From the NCBI GenBank assembly GCA_964610575.1, contig CAZSYX010000005.1:23770-87769 (forward strand): DNA of 64,000 nucleotides, in the 5' to 3' direction. The stretch's first letter is position 1. Each line of letters begins with the position of its first letter. Made by a program: the position numbers and the translations under genes. Below, piece after piece: positions 8,382 to 17,047 of the stretch. A model generated the notes under the pieces. The model saw nothing but the letters and a program-made list of their open reading frames with translations. It did not search any database and was not told the origin of the DNA. This stretch comes from JADJWR01 sp964610575 (GTDB taxonomy: Bacteria; Pseudomonadota; Gammaproteobacteria; Burkholderiales; Burkholderiaceae_F).

Positions 8382-9269
8382 ATGAAGAGCTTCGCAGGCA
8401 AGGTGGCCGTCATCACCGGCGGCGGCAGCGGCTTCGGCACCGCCTTTGCGAAGCAGGCGCACTCGCTCGGCATGCGGATCGTGCTCGCCGACGTGCAGGC
8501 CGATGCGCTCGATCAGCAGGTCAATGCGCTGCGCGACGGTGGTGCCGAGGTCATCGGCGTGCGCTGCGATGTCTCCTCCGATGCCGACGTGGCCCGCCTG
8601 GCGCAGGCGGCCCACGAGCAATTCGGCGCGGTCAACCTGCTGTTCAACAACGCCGGAGTCGCCGGCACCGGCGGCTACCTGTGGGAAAACAGCGAGGCCG
8701 ACTGGCGCTGGACGCTCGGGGTGAACCTGATCGGCGTGGCCAACGGCATCCGCCATTTCGTGCCGCGGATGCTGGCGGCCGGGCTCGATGAGGAAGGCGG
8801 CCACATCGTCAACTCGGCGTCGATCGCCGGCTGGCTGTGCGCGCCGCTGCTCGGCATCTACAACGCCAGCAAGGCGGCGGTGGTGTCGGCGAGCGAGACG
8901 CTGTATCACGACCTGCGTCTGGCCGGTAGCCGCATCGGCGTGTCCGTGCTGTGTCCCGCCTTCGTGCCGACGGCGATCTTCGCCTCGGAGCGCAACCGGC
9001 CGGCGGAACTGGCCAATGCCGCCGCGCCGACGGCATCGCAGCGGCTGGCGCGCGCCGCGGGCGAAAAGGCAGTGGCCGGCGGCAAGCTGAGCGCCGAGGA
9101 GATCGCCGTGCAGACCTTCGACGCGATCCGCGCCAACCGCTTCTACGTCTTCACTCACCCGCAGATCATGCCGACGGTGCGCGCGCGGCTCGATGCGGCG
9201 CTCGCCGGAGCGCAGCCGGCCGATCCTTACGCGGGTCGGCCCGCCGCGCGTCCGCCTCCGGCGGATTAG
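8382..9269 (+). CDS. Short-chain dehydrogenase/reductase
   Basis: This is a classical SDR of 295 residues. The cofactor motif TGGGSGFG lies at 12-19, NNAG at 89-92, and the catalytic set is Ser147, Tyr160 and Lys164 (YNASK). The acidic residue after the second strand (LADVQ, Asp37) suggests NAD(H) preference. The C-terminal part after residue 195 is a substrate lid typical of longer SDRs. It starts 2 bases after the preceding reductase stop, so the two are almost certainly co-transcribed. A 9-base hairpin follows the gene, consistent with the end of this operon. Confidence 0.9.
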   Translation: MKSFAGKVAVITGGGSGFGTAFAKQAHSLGMRIVLADVQADALDQQVNALRDGGAEVIGVRCDVSSDADVARLAQAAHEQFGAVNLLFNNAGVAGTGGYLWENSEADWRWTLGVNLIGVANGIRHFVPRMLAAGLDEEGGHIVNSASIAGWLCAPLLGIYNASKAAVVSASETLYHDLRLAGSRIGVSVLCPAFVPTAIFASERNRPAELANAAAPTASQRLARAAGEKAVAGGKLSAEEIAVQTFDAIRANRFYVFTHPQIMPTVRARLDAALAGAQPADPYAGRPAARPPPAD

Positions 9270-9308
9270 CGGCCTTCGCAGGGCGGCACGATCAGGAACC
9301 ACCACGAC

Positions 9309-9332
9309 CCGGCGCGGTCTTATCCGCGCCGG
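9309..9332 (+). terminator. Hairpin after the liv/beta-oxidation operon
   Basis: A perfect 9-base stem (CCGGCGCGG / CCGCGCCGG) has a 6-base loop TCTTAT and lies 40 bases after the SDR stop. No T tract follows, so it may stop transcription only partly or protect the 3' end. It separates the catabolic operon from the M16 peptidase gene. Confidence 0.5.
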
Positions 9333-9454
9333 CAACTGCACTGCTTCGGCCTGCGCCGAGGGTTGCCGCGAGCCGGGAGCAGCGGTGCTTTGAGGCAAAA
9401 TCCGCCGCCTCGCGGCGCTGCCGCCATCCAGTACATCAGTTCCAGGGATCGCTC

Positions 9455-12172
9455 ATGAGTTTCTTGCGTCAACTGTCTCTCGGGCTTGCCGTGGTCGGCC
9501 TGCTCGGCCTCGCACCGGCGGGCGCGAAGACCGAACCGGCCTACACCAAGGTCGCCACCGTCGAAGGCGTGACCGAGTATCGGCTGGCCAACGGCATGCA
9601 GGTGCTGCTGTATCCAGACCCGTCGAAGCCGACGGTGACCGTGAACGTCACCTACAAGGTCGGCTCGCGGCACGAGAACTACGGCGAGACCGGCATGGCG
9701 CACCTGCTCGAGCACCTGATCTTCAAGGGCAGCAAGAAGCATCCGAGCCCGGAGAAGGAGTTCAACCGTCGCGGCTTCCGCAACAACGGCACCACCTGGT
9801 TCGACCGCACCAACTACTTCTCGACCTTCCAGGCGACCGACGACAACCTGCGCTGGGCGCTCGACTGGAAGGCCGATGCGATGACCAACTCGTTCATCGC
9901 CAGGAAGGATCTCGATTCAGAGATGACGGTGGTGCGCAACGAGTATGAGAGGGGCGAGAACGAGCCGTTCCAGGTGATGTTCAAGCGCCTGTTCGCGACC
10001 GCGTTTCACTGGCACAACTACGGCAATTCGTCGATCGGCAACCGCAGCGACATCGAGAACGTCCGCATCGAGAACCTGCAGGCGTTCTACCGGATGTACT
10101 ACCAGCCCGACAACGCCGTGCTCACCGTTGCCGGCAAGTTCGATGTCGAGGCGACGCTGTCGCTGATCACGCAGACCTTCGGCAAGATCCCGCGACCGAA
10201 GCGCACGCTGCCGGTGCTGTGGACGGTGGAGCCGATCCAGGACGGCGAGCGCAATTACGTCGTGCGGCGCAAGGGCGACGTGCAGGTGGTGATGGTCGGC
10301 TACCGGATTCCGTCACTGCTGTCGGAGAGCACTGCGGCAATCAGCGCGGCCGCCGACATCCTCGGCGACACGCCGAACGGGCGCCTGCACAAGGAACTGG
10401 TGGCCACGGGGATGGCGGCGCAGATCTTCTCCTGGGCAATGCAGGTTCGCGATCCGGGGCTGGCCATCTTCGGCGCGGTGGTCAAGAAGGGCGAGCCAGT
10501 CGAGCGCGTGCGCGACAAGCTGATCGAGATCGTCGAAACGAGCTTCGCACGGCAGGCGCCGACCGAGGCCGAGATGACACGCATGCGGCAGGACAACGAA
10601 ACCAGCTACGAGCGCGCGCTGGCCGATCCGCAGCAGTTCGGGGTCTCGCTGTCGGAGTACATCGCCGTCGGCGACTGGCGGCTGTCCTTCCTCGCCCGCG
10701 AGCGCACCGCCAAGGTCTCCGCCGAAGAAGTGGCGCGCGAGTCGGCGCGGTTCTTCCGTCGCGACAATCGCACCGTCGGGCTGTTCCTGCCCGAGGACGA
10801 ACCGCAGCGCGCCGAGATTCCTGCGCCCCTGCCGGCGGCTGCCATGCTGGCCGAGTTCAAACCGAGGCAAGCAACTGCTGCCGGCGAGGCCTTCGACCCG
10901 TCGCAGAAGAACATCGACGCGCGCACGCGCCGCTTCGCCGTCGGCGAGCTGAACGTCGCGCTGCTGCCGAAGAAGAACCGCGGCGAGACGGTCAACGTGG
11001 TGATCCGGCCGCGCTGGGGCGACGAGCGAAGCCTCAACGGCAGGACGGTGATCGCCTCGCTCACCGAAGCCATGGTCCCTCGCGGGACGGGCAAGTTCAC
11101 GCGCCAGCAGATCGCCGACGAGATGACTCGGCTGAAGATGCAGGGATCGCTGCGCAGCTTCCAGACCGATCGCGGCAACCTGGGCGATGCGCTGCGGCTG
11201 TCGGCGCACGTGCTGCGCGAGGCGAACTTCCCAGCCGACGAGTTCGCGCAGCTCAAGCGCGAGACGGTCACCGGGCTGCAGTCGCAGCTGTCCGACCCCG
11301 AGGCGCGTTCGCGCGACACGCTGGCGCGCCACTTCGACACCTATCCGGTCGGCGACCCGCGCGCCTACATCCCGCTCGAGGAGCGCGTCAGGCAGATCGA
11401 GGCAGCGACGCTGGACGAGGTCAGGAAGTTCCACGCCGACTTCTGGGGCACGGCACGCGCCGACATCGCGATCGTCGGCGATTTCGACGACAAGGCCACC
11501 GAAGCGCTGATCAAGGAACTCTTTCCGGGCTGGGCGTCGAAGTCGCCTTACGCGCCGATCCTCTCGGAGCCGCGCGACGTGAAGGCGCAGCGCATCGCCA
11601 TCGACACTCCCGACAAGGAGAACGCCTACTACCGCGCGCGGATCAACCTGACCCTGCGCGACGACGATCCGGACTATGCGCCGCTGGTGCTGGGCAACTA
11701 CATCTTCGGCGGCGGCTCGGGCCTGTCGAGCCGGCTGATGGACCGCGTGCGCCAGCGCGACGGCATCTCTTACGGCGCCGGCTCGGGGCTGCTGGTCAGC
11801 AGCCGCGACCGCGCCGCGGGCTGGCAGATCGCCGGCCTGGTCGCGCCGCAGAACAGTGCCCGCTTCGAGCAGGCGGTGCGCGAGGAACTGGACCGCATGT
11901 TGAAGGACGGCCTGACCGACAAGGAGATCGCCGACGCCAAGAACGGCCTGCTCCAGGAGCGCGTGCTGAACCGTTCCAGCGACGGCATCGTCGCCTCGAC
12001 GTGGAGCAGCTATCTCGACCTCGGCCGGACCTTCACCTCGTACAGCCTCGCCTTCGACGAGCGGATCAAGTCGCTGACCACGGCCGAGGTCAACGCCGCG
12101 CTGCGGCGGCACCTCGACCCGGCGAAGATGACCGTGGTCATCGCCGGCGACGCGGCCAAGGGGGCGAAGTAG
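9455..12172 (+). CDS. M16 family zinc metallopeptidase, secreted
   Basis: This is a pitrilysin/insulinase-family peptidase of 905 residues, containing both the active and the inactive M16 halves in one chain. A signal peptide covers about residues 1-24 (ending LAPAGA). The inverted zinc motif HLLEH is at 83-87, and Glu163 in the NEYERGE segment lies 76 residues further on, as expected for the third ligand. The second half contains the substrate-pocket segment RLMDRVRQRDGISYGAG. It should degrade peptides in the periplasm. The ATG at 9455 was chosen because it gives the signal peptide; the frame is open upstream without similarity. The thioesterase gene starts immediately after the stop. Confidence 0.92.
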   Translation: MSFLRQLSLGLAVVGLLGLAPAGAKTEPAYTKVATVEGVTEYRLANGMQVLLYPDPSKPTVTVNVTYKVGSRHENYGETGMAHLLEHLIFKGSKKHPSPEKEFNRRGFRNNGTTWFDRTNYFSTFQATDDNLRWALDWKADAMTNSFIARKDLDSEMTVVRNEYERGENEPFQVMFKRLFATAFHWHNYGNSSIGNRSDIENVRIENLQAFYRMYYQPDNAVLTVAGKFDVEATLSLITQTFGKIPRPKRTLPVLWTVEPIQDGERNYVVRRKGDVQVVMVGYRIPSLLSESTAAISAAADILGDTPNGRLHKELVATGMAAQIFSWAMQVRDPGLAIFGAVVKKGEPVERVRDKLIEIVETSFARQAPTEAEMTRMRQDNETSYERALADPQQFGVSLSEYIAVGDWRLSFLARERTAKVSAEEVARESARFFRRDNRTVGLFLPEDEPQRAEIPAPLPAAAMLAEFKPRQATAAGEAFDPSQKNIDARTRRFAVGELNVALLPKKNRGETVNVVIRPRWGDERSLNGRTVIASLTEAMVPRGTGKFTRQQIADEMTRLKMQGSLRSFQTDRGNLGDALRLSAHVLREANFPADEFAQLKRETVTGLQSQLSDPEARSRDTLARHFDTYPVGDPRAYIPLEERVRQIEAATLDEVRKFHADFWGTARADIAIVGDFDDKATEALIKELFPGWASKSPYAPILSEPRDVKAQRIAIDTPDKENAYYRARINLTLRDDDPDYAPLVLGNYIFGGGSGLSSRLMDRVRQRDGISYGAGSGLLVSSRDRAAGWQIAGLVAPQNSARFEQAVREELDRMLKDGLTDKEIADAKNGLLQERVLNRSSDGIVASTWSSYLDLGRTFTSYSLAFDERIKSLTTAEVNAALRRHLDPAKMTVVIAGDAAKGAK

Positions 12173-12628
12173 GTGGCGATCGAGTCGTTCCGCCATCGCC
12201 TGCCGCTGCGCGTTCGCTGGGCCGAGGTCGACATGCAGGCAGTGGTGTTCAACGGCCACTACCTGACCTACGCCGATGTCTGTGCCACCGAGTACTGGCG
12301 GGCCATCGGCGTGCCTTACCCGTCGGGCTTCGCCGATCTTGGCATCGATGCGTTCGTGCGCAAGGCGACGGTCGAATACCACGCGGCGGCGCGCTACGAC
12401 GACGAGTTGCTCGTCTGCGGCCGCATCGCGCGGCTCGGGCGCAGCAGCGCCGAGTTCGCCGTGTCGATGTTCCGCGCCGACGACACGTCGCGCTCGCTGG
12501 TCGATGCCGAGGTGGTCTACGTCTGCGTCGATCGCAGCAGCGCGCCCGTCGCCTGGCCACCGCAGATGCGCGAGCGCATGCGCGCCTACGAGGCCGTCAC
12601 GCCCGCGGAGGGACACACCGGTGGCTGA
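12173..12628 (+). CDS. Acyl-CoA thioesterase, 4-hydroxybenzoyl-CoA thioesterase/YbgC type
   Basis: This hot-dog-fold thioesterase has 151 residues, the normal length. The segment RVRWAEVDMQAVVFNGHYLTYAD carries the conserved aspartate and the FNxHY pattern of the YbgC/4HBT family. It should hydrolyse short or aromatic acyl-CoA thioesters. The GTG at 12173 directly abuts the peptidase stop, and the 3' end overlaps the start of the acetyltransferase gene by 8 bases, so the three genes form an operon. The usual YbgC partners (Tol-Pal genes) are absent here, so a cell-envelope role is not supported by context. Confidence 0.85.
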   Translation: MAIESFRHRLPLRVRWAEVDMQAVVFNGHYLTYADVCATEYWRAIGVPYPSGFADLGIDAFVRKATVEYHAAARYDDELLVCGRIARLGRSSAEFAVSMFRADDTSRSLVDAEVVYVCVDRSSAPVAWPPQMRERMRAYEAVTPAEGHTGG

Positions 12629-13049
12629 GGCAGTCCGCGTCGAACTCGGCGAGTGGACGGCGATGCGGACGCACGCCGAGCCGGTGCGCCATGCGGTGTT
12701 CGTCGAGGAGCAGAAGGTCCCGGCGGAGATCGAACTGGACGGCTTCGACCCGGTGAGCGTGCATGCGCTGGCCTTCGACCGCGAGGGCAGGGTGCTCGGC
12801 ACGGGCCGGCTGCTGCCCGACGGTCACATCGGCCGCATGGCGGTGCTGCGGCGCTCGCGGGGCACCGGCGTGGGCAGCGCGCTGCTGCAGGCGCTGCTGC
12901 AGGAGGCGCGGGCGCGCGGCGATCGCAAGGTGCTGCTCAGTGCGCAGGCGCATGCGATCCCGTTCTACGAACGCTTCGGCTTCGTCGCCGAGGGCGAGGA
13001 ATACGACGATGCGGGCATTGCCCATCGGATGATGCGGCTCGTCTTCTGA
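12621..13049 (+). CDS. GNAT family N-acetyltransferase
   Basis: This is a small acetyltransferase of 142 residues. The acetyl-CoA-binding motif A appears as MAVLRRSRGTGVGSALLQALL, and the C-terminal AIPFYERFGFVAEGEEYDDAGIAHRMM is the typical last strand and helix. The N-terminal RHAVFVEEQKVPAEIELDGFD matches the ElaA/YjcF-like subgroup. The GTG start at 12621 overlaps the thioesterase gene by 8 bases. The substrate is unknown. An ATG at 12663 is a possible alternative start but would remove the first strand. Confidence 0.85.
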   Translation: MAEAVRVELGEWTAMRTHAEPVRHAVFVEEQKVPAEIELDGFDPVSVHALAFDREGRVLGTGRLLPDGHIGRMAVLRRSRGTGVGSALLQALLQEARARGDRKVLLSAQAHAIPFYERFGFVAEGEEYDDAGIAHRMMRLVF

Positions 13050-13070
13050 ACGCGGCCAGACGCTGGCGGC

Positions 13071-13907
13071 TCAGCCCGCCCTGCGGGTGCCCGACAAGCG
13101 CGTCGCCGACGCGGAGGCTCCGTCGACCGTGAACTCGAAGTGGCGGTCCCGATGGACCGCCGGCGCCCCGGGCTCGAAGCTGCGTTCGAGAAAGTTGACC
13201 ACGCCGTCGCGCCGCACGGTCACCACGGTCGTCGAGCGCGTCCCGTAGCCGTGGGCGCGGATCTGGATCGGCGCCAGCGCGCGCTCCCAGTCCAGCGGCA
13301 CGCCGGTCGAGGGAAGCTCGGAGTCGTGCACGGCTCGCCGGTCGGCCATCAGCGCCAGCAGCGAGTCGGGCTCGACACGGCTGGCCAGCGCGCAGGCAAA
13401 CGCGCCGACCGCGCGCATGACTTTCGGCCACGGCGTGTCGAGGAAGGCATTCGACAGCCCGTAGATACCGGGCGATAGCGCCCGCGCACCGTGGTCGCGA
13501 CGGTTGGTGTAGTACACCAGCCGCGATGCGCCGCCTCGCGAGGCCGCCGGCTCGGCGACCAGCAGATTGAAGCCGTTGTATGCAGCCATGCGCGGCGCCT
13601 GCTCACGCAGCCATTCGCCGGCCGACTGCGTGCTCTGCAGCGCGCCGACAGCGATCGCGCCGCGCGACGGCGCATGCGGGTTGCGCTCGCTCGGCGCCCG
13701 AACATTGGTCAGCAGCGCCACCCGGCCGCTGCGCGTGACGCCGAGCCAGGTACCGCCGGCTTCCTCGTCGCGGCCGGCAAGCAGCGCCACGCTCTGTCCC
13801 CACCAGGAGGCCGGCCGCGTGCTGCGCGTGTAGAACTCGTCGCGATTGGCCGCCAGCACCAGCGGATAGTCCGGGTGCACATGCCAGGCGATCACGGCCA
13901 GGCACAT
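13071..13907 (-). CDS. NRDE family (TANGO2-like) protein
   Basis: This 278-residue protein starts MCLAVIAWHVHPDYPLVLAANRDEF, which contains the NRDE signature that names the family (residues 21-24) and the invariant Cys2 that suggests an Ntn-hydrolase-like fold. The family is related to eukaryotic TANGO2, linked to haem or lipid handling, but the bacterial role is not established. It ends 21 bases from the convergent acetyltransferase gene and lies 3 bases after the DUF4936 gene, transcribed in the same direction as ygfZ. Confidence 0.88.
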   Translation of the reverse strand: MCLAVIAWHVHPDYPLVLAANRDEFYTRSTRPASWWGQSVALLAGRDEEAGGTWLGVTRSGRVALLTNVRAPSERNPHAPSRGAIAVGALQSTQSAGEWLREQAPRMAAYNGFNLLVAEPAASRGGASRLVYYTNRRDHGARALSPGIYGLSNAFLDTPWPKVMRAVGAFACALASRVEPDSLLALMADRRAVHDSELPSTGVPLDWERALAPIQIRAHGYGTRSTTVVTVRRDGVVNFLERSFEPGAPAVHRDRHFEFTVDGASASATRLSGTRRAG

Positions 13908-13910
13908 GGC

Positions 13911-14195
13911 TCAGAGGTCCTCGAACCGTTCGGTGCGCCGCTGCGCAACGAGCGAGGCCGGCAGGCCGGCGCGCGCCACGGCACCGGATAGCGCGTCCCC
14001 GAATGCCGCCGGCTCTTCGATGCCGTCGTAGACCTCGAGCAGCGTGACCGGCCCGTCCGGGACGTCGGCGCGGCGCATCAGTCGGGCATGCACGCCGCGC
14101 GACGTGGCAATTTCCCGCTGCATGCCGCGCAGGCGGGGCTCGAGTTCCCGTGCTGCCGGCGGATCGAGCTTGTAGTAGACGAACCAATGCTGCAT
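13911..14195 (-). CDS. DUF4936 family protein
   Basis: This 94-residue protein begins MQHWFVYYKLDP and has the compact alpha/beta pattern (VYYKL, central LMRRAD, TLLEVYDGI) of DUF4936, a small family found mostly beside ygfZ in betaproteobacteria. The fold resembles ferredoxin-like stress-responsive barrel domains. No function is known. It sits 14 bases after ygfZ and 3 bases before the NRDE gene, so the three are one operon. The frame is open upstream, but the ATG at 14195 gives the family start. Confidence 0.82.
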   Translation of the reverse strand: MQHWFVYYKLDPPAARELEPRLRGMQREIATSRGVHARLMRRADVPDGPVTLLEVYDGIEEPAAFGDALSGAVARAGLPASLVAQRRTERFEDL

Positions 14196-14209
14196 CGCTG
14201 CGACCCGCC

Positions 14210-15241
14210 TCAGGCGGTGATGTCGACCAGGTCGTAGGGCAGCGCGCGCAGTTCGAGCAGCGGACCGTCGGGCGCGCCGAGGTGCAGTGGCGCCTCGGTC
14301 TTCTCCAGCGGGCACTCGAACAGCAGTTCGAAGCCGCCGCCCGGCGCACTCGCTGCCATCACCACGGTGCCAGCGGCCTCGGCCTCGCCGGCGGCGAAGA
14401 CGTCGGATCCGGCCGGCGCGGCGACCGCGCATTGCGCCAGTTGCATGCGCCGCTTCAGCTTGCCGCGGTACTGGCTGCGGGCCACCACTTCCTGGCCCGG
14501 ATAGCAACCCTTGCTGAAGCTGACGCCACCGACCACCTCGAAGTTGATCATCTGCGGCACGAACTTTTCCTGCGTGGCGGCGAACACCGTCGGCACGCCG
14601 GCGTCGATCTCGCTCCACCAGAAAGCGCCGTTGCCCACGGCGGGCAATTCGGCGAGCCCCGCCAGAACCTTCTCCGTTTCCGACGCCGGAGCAAGAAGGA
14701 GGAAGCGCTCGGGCACGCGCGCCGAGCCATGCAGTCGGGCGATCCGCGCGCCGTCGAACCGGGCGCACTCTCCCGGCGCGGCAGGCACCGTGCACCCGAG
14801 GGCACGCAGCTTCGACGCGGCGCCTGCGCCGAACACCGCCCAGGCACGCCAGGCCTCGGATTGGTCGGCGAGCCTGACCTTGGCGCGCAGCACGAACATC
14901 GACAGGCGCTTGATCACGCCCGGTAGCAGTTCGCGCGGCAACAGCAGATGAATCGCCTGTTCGTCGCGCCAGACGCGGAAGGTCGCCAGCAGGCGGCCCT
15001 TGGCGGTGCAGTAGCCGGCGAGTGCCAGTCGATCGGCGCCGAGATGCTCGATATCGTTGCTCAACTGGCCGTGCAGGAAGCGCGCCGCGTCTTCGCCGGT
15101 CACGGTGATCACGCCGAGGTCGGCGAGTTGCGCGCGCACGGCGCCTCGCCGCGGCGCGTCGGCCTCGGCCGGCTCGAACTGCCAGCAACCCGCCGCCGTC
15201 ACGGACGGTGTTTCATTCAACAAGGAACCGCGGACATCCAT
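14210..15241 (-). CDS. ygfZ: Folate-binding, Fe-S cluster maintenance protein YgfZ
   Basis: This GcvT-like protein of 343 residues uses tetrahydrofolate and supports Fe-S enzymes such as MiaB. The family signature KGCYPGQE is at residues 244-251, including the essential cysteine (Cys246). The N-terminal LADLGVITVTGEDAARFLHGQLSNDI segment is also characteristic. The gene is divergent from mltG with about 110 bases between the starts, which must hold both promoters; a TATGAT box lies at 15283-15288 on this strand, without a clear -35 element. The protein is cytoplasmic. Confidence 0.92.
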   Translation of the reverse strand: MDVRGSLLNETPSVTAAGCWQFEPAEADAPRRGAVRAQLADLGVITVTGEDAARFLHGQLSNDIEHLGADRLALAGYCTAKGRLLATFRVWRDEQAIHLLLPRELLPGVIKRLSMFVLRAKVRLADQSEAWRAWAVFGAGAASKLRALGCTVPAAPGECARFDGARIARLHGSARVPERFLLLAPASETEKVLAGLAELPAVGNGAFWWSEIDAGVPTVFAATQEKFVPQMINFEVVGGVSFSKGCYPGQEVVARSQYRGKLKRRMQLAQCAVAAPAGSDVFAAGEAEAAGTVVMAASAPGGGFELLFECPLEKTEAPLHLGAPDGPLLELRALPYDLVDITA

Positions 15242-15354
15242 CGATACGTTCGAAGCAGCGAAGCTGCCGTGCGCGCGAAAGTATCATAGGAGCGCATGAG
15301 TTGGCCGAGCCGCCGCAGGGGCGAATCTTTCGAACGGCGCGCTGGGTTCTTGCC

Positions 15355-16389
15355 ATGAGCGCGGTCATCCGTTCGCCCTCATCGCAGCAGGGTCGCATCC
15401 TGCTCATTGCCATCGCACTGATCCTGCTGGCTGCCCTGGGCGCGGCCGCAGCCGTGTGGCATCTGTACCAGCGGCCGCTTCCGCTGCGTGACGAGCGGGT
15501 CGAGATCGTGGTTCCCGCAGGCGTTTCCGCGCGGGCGATCGCGCAGGCACTGCGCGAGAAGGGCGTCGACGTCAATGTCGACCTGTTCGTGGCGGCGGCG
15601 CGCTGGACGGAGGCCACGCAGCGGCTGCGCGCCGGGCGCTACGAGATCACGCGCGGCATGCGCATCGCCGACATCCTCGACCGCCTGATTCGCGGCGAGA
15701 CGCTGAAGGAACGACTGACCATCGTCGAAGGCTGGACCTTCCGCGAGATGCGCGCCGCGCTCGCCGCCCATCCGCTCCTGAAGCGCGACAGCGGGACGAT
15801 GACCGATGCGCAGGTGCTCGCCGCGGTGGGCAGCACCGAGTCGCATCCCGAGGGCCTGTTCGCGCCCGACACCTACGTCTTCGATGCCGGCTCCAGCGAC
15901 CTCGAAGTCCTGCGCCAGGCGTACCGTGCGCAACAGACGCGGCTGTCGCGGGCCTGGCAGGAAAGGGCGGCCGACCTGCCGTTGAAGTCGCCGTACGAGG
16001 CGCTGATCCTCGCCTCGATCGTCGAGAAGGAGACCGGGCAGTCGGCGGAGCGCGGCCGGATAGCCGGGGTGTTCATCAACCGACTGCGCACCGGGATGCT
16101 GCTGCAGACCGACCCGACCGTGATCTATGGCCTCGGCGATAAGTTCGACGGCAACCTGCGCAAGCGCGACCTGACCGCCGACACGCCATACAACACCTAC
16201 ACGCGAGGCGGCCTGCCGCCGACGCCGATCGCCCTGCCGGGACAGGCGTCGATCGAGGCGGCGCTCAAGCCCGAGCAGACGCGCGCCCTGTACTTTGTCG
16301 CCCGCGGCGACGGCACCTCGCAGTTCTCGGACTCGCTGGCCGAGCACAATCGCGCCGTGGCCAAGCATCAACTGGGAGGAAAGAAATGA
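15355..16389 (+). CDS. mltG: Endolytic murein transglycosylase MltG (YceG)
   Basis: This inner-membrane lytic transglycosylase of 344 residues is thought to cut nascent glycan strands and end their polymerisation. One transmembrane helix is at about residues 14-36. A LysM-like region follows (VEIVVPAGVSARAIAQALREKGV). The catalytic region contains LASIVEKETG with the expected catalytic Glu224, then INRLRTGMLLQTDPTVIYGLG and the conserved YNTYTRGGLPPTPIALPG. The ATG at 15355 puts the membrane helix near the N-terminus; the frame is open further upstream but without an expected sequence. Adjacent to tmk, as in many proteobacteria. Confidence 0.93.
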   Translation: MSAVIRSPSSQQGRILLIAIALILLAALGAAAAVWHLYQRPLPLRDERVEIVVPAGVSARAIAQALREKGVDVNVDLFVAAARWTEATQRLRAGRYEITRGMRIADILDRLIRGETLKERLTIVEGWTFREMRAALAAHPLLKRDSGTMTDAQVLAAVGSTESHPEGLFAPDTYVFDAGSSDLEVLRQAYRAQQTRLSRAWQERAADLPLKSPYEALILASIVEKETGQSAERGRIAGVFINRLRTGMLLQTDPTVIYGLGDKFDGNLRKRDLTADTPYNTYTRGGLPPTPIALPGQASIEAALKPEQTRALYFVARGDGTSQFSDSLAEHNRAVAKHQLGGKK

Positions 16390-16432
16390 GCGCGTGCCTG
16401 CCGCGGACGACGTGCGCAGCCGAGGGGGTGTG

Positions 16433-17047
16433 GTGACCGCGCGCGGCCGCTTCGTGACGTTCGAGGGCATCGACGGTGCCGGCAAGAGCACGCAGATCGC
16501 CTTCATCGACAGCTGGCTGCGGGGCCGCGGCGTCGACGTGCTGCTGACGCGCGAGCCGGGCGGCACGCCGATCGGCGAGACCCTGCGAGAGATGATCCTG
16601 CACCGACCGATGCGGCCGCGCACCGAAACCCTGCTGATGTTTGCCGCCCGCTGCGAGCACGTCCTCACCGTGATCGAGCCGGCGCTGGCCGCTGGCCGCT
16701 GGGTGCTGTGTGACCGCTTCACCGACGCGACCTACGCCTACCAGTCCGGCGGCCGCGGCCTGCCGCAGGCCGACGTGGCCACCCTGGAGCGCTGGGTGCA
16801 CCCGGGACTGCAGCCCGACCTCACCCTGCTGTTCGACCTCGAACCGGCGATCGCCGCCGAGCGCCTGGCCCGGGCACAACGCAGCGACCGTTTCGAGGCG
16901 GAGCAGCGTGATTTCTTCGCCCGCGTGCGGGAGCACTACCTGGCGCGGGCACGCGCCGAGCCGCAGCGGTTCTTCGTCGTCGACACGTCGCAGGACAAGC
17001 CCGTGGTGCAGGCAAGACTGATCGACGCGGTCGGCCGTCTGCTATGA
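16433..17047 (+). CDS. tmk: Thymidylate kinase
   Basis: This dTMP kinase of 204 residues makes dTDP for DNA synthesis. The P-loop EGIDGAGKST lies at 11-20, followed by LLTREPGGTPIGE. The DRF segment is CDRFTDATYAYQSGGRGL. The lid region RAQRSDRFEAEQRDFF has the arginine-rich pattern of the E. coli type. Adjacent GTG codons at 16430 and 16433 are both possible starts; a G-rich run at 16424-16428 serves as the ribosome site. The stop overlaps the holB ATG by 4 bases, a conserved coupling. Confidence 0.93.
   Translation: MTARGRFVTFEGIDGAGKSTQIAFIDSWLRGRGVDVLLTREPGGTPIGETLREMILHRPMRPRTETLLMFAARCEHVLTVIEPALAAGRWVLCDRFTDATYAYQSGGRGLPQADVATLERWVHPGLQPDLTLLFDLEPAIAAERLARAQRSDRFEAEQRDFFARVREHYLARARAEPQRFFVVDTSQDKPVVQARLIDAVGRLL

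Noticed and set aside
12173..12628. Tol-Pal associated ybgC
   Set aside because: No tolQRAB or pal genes are near; the thioesterase belongs to the peptidase operon.
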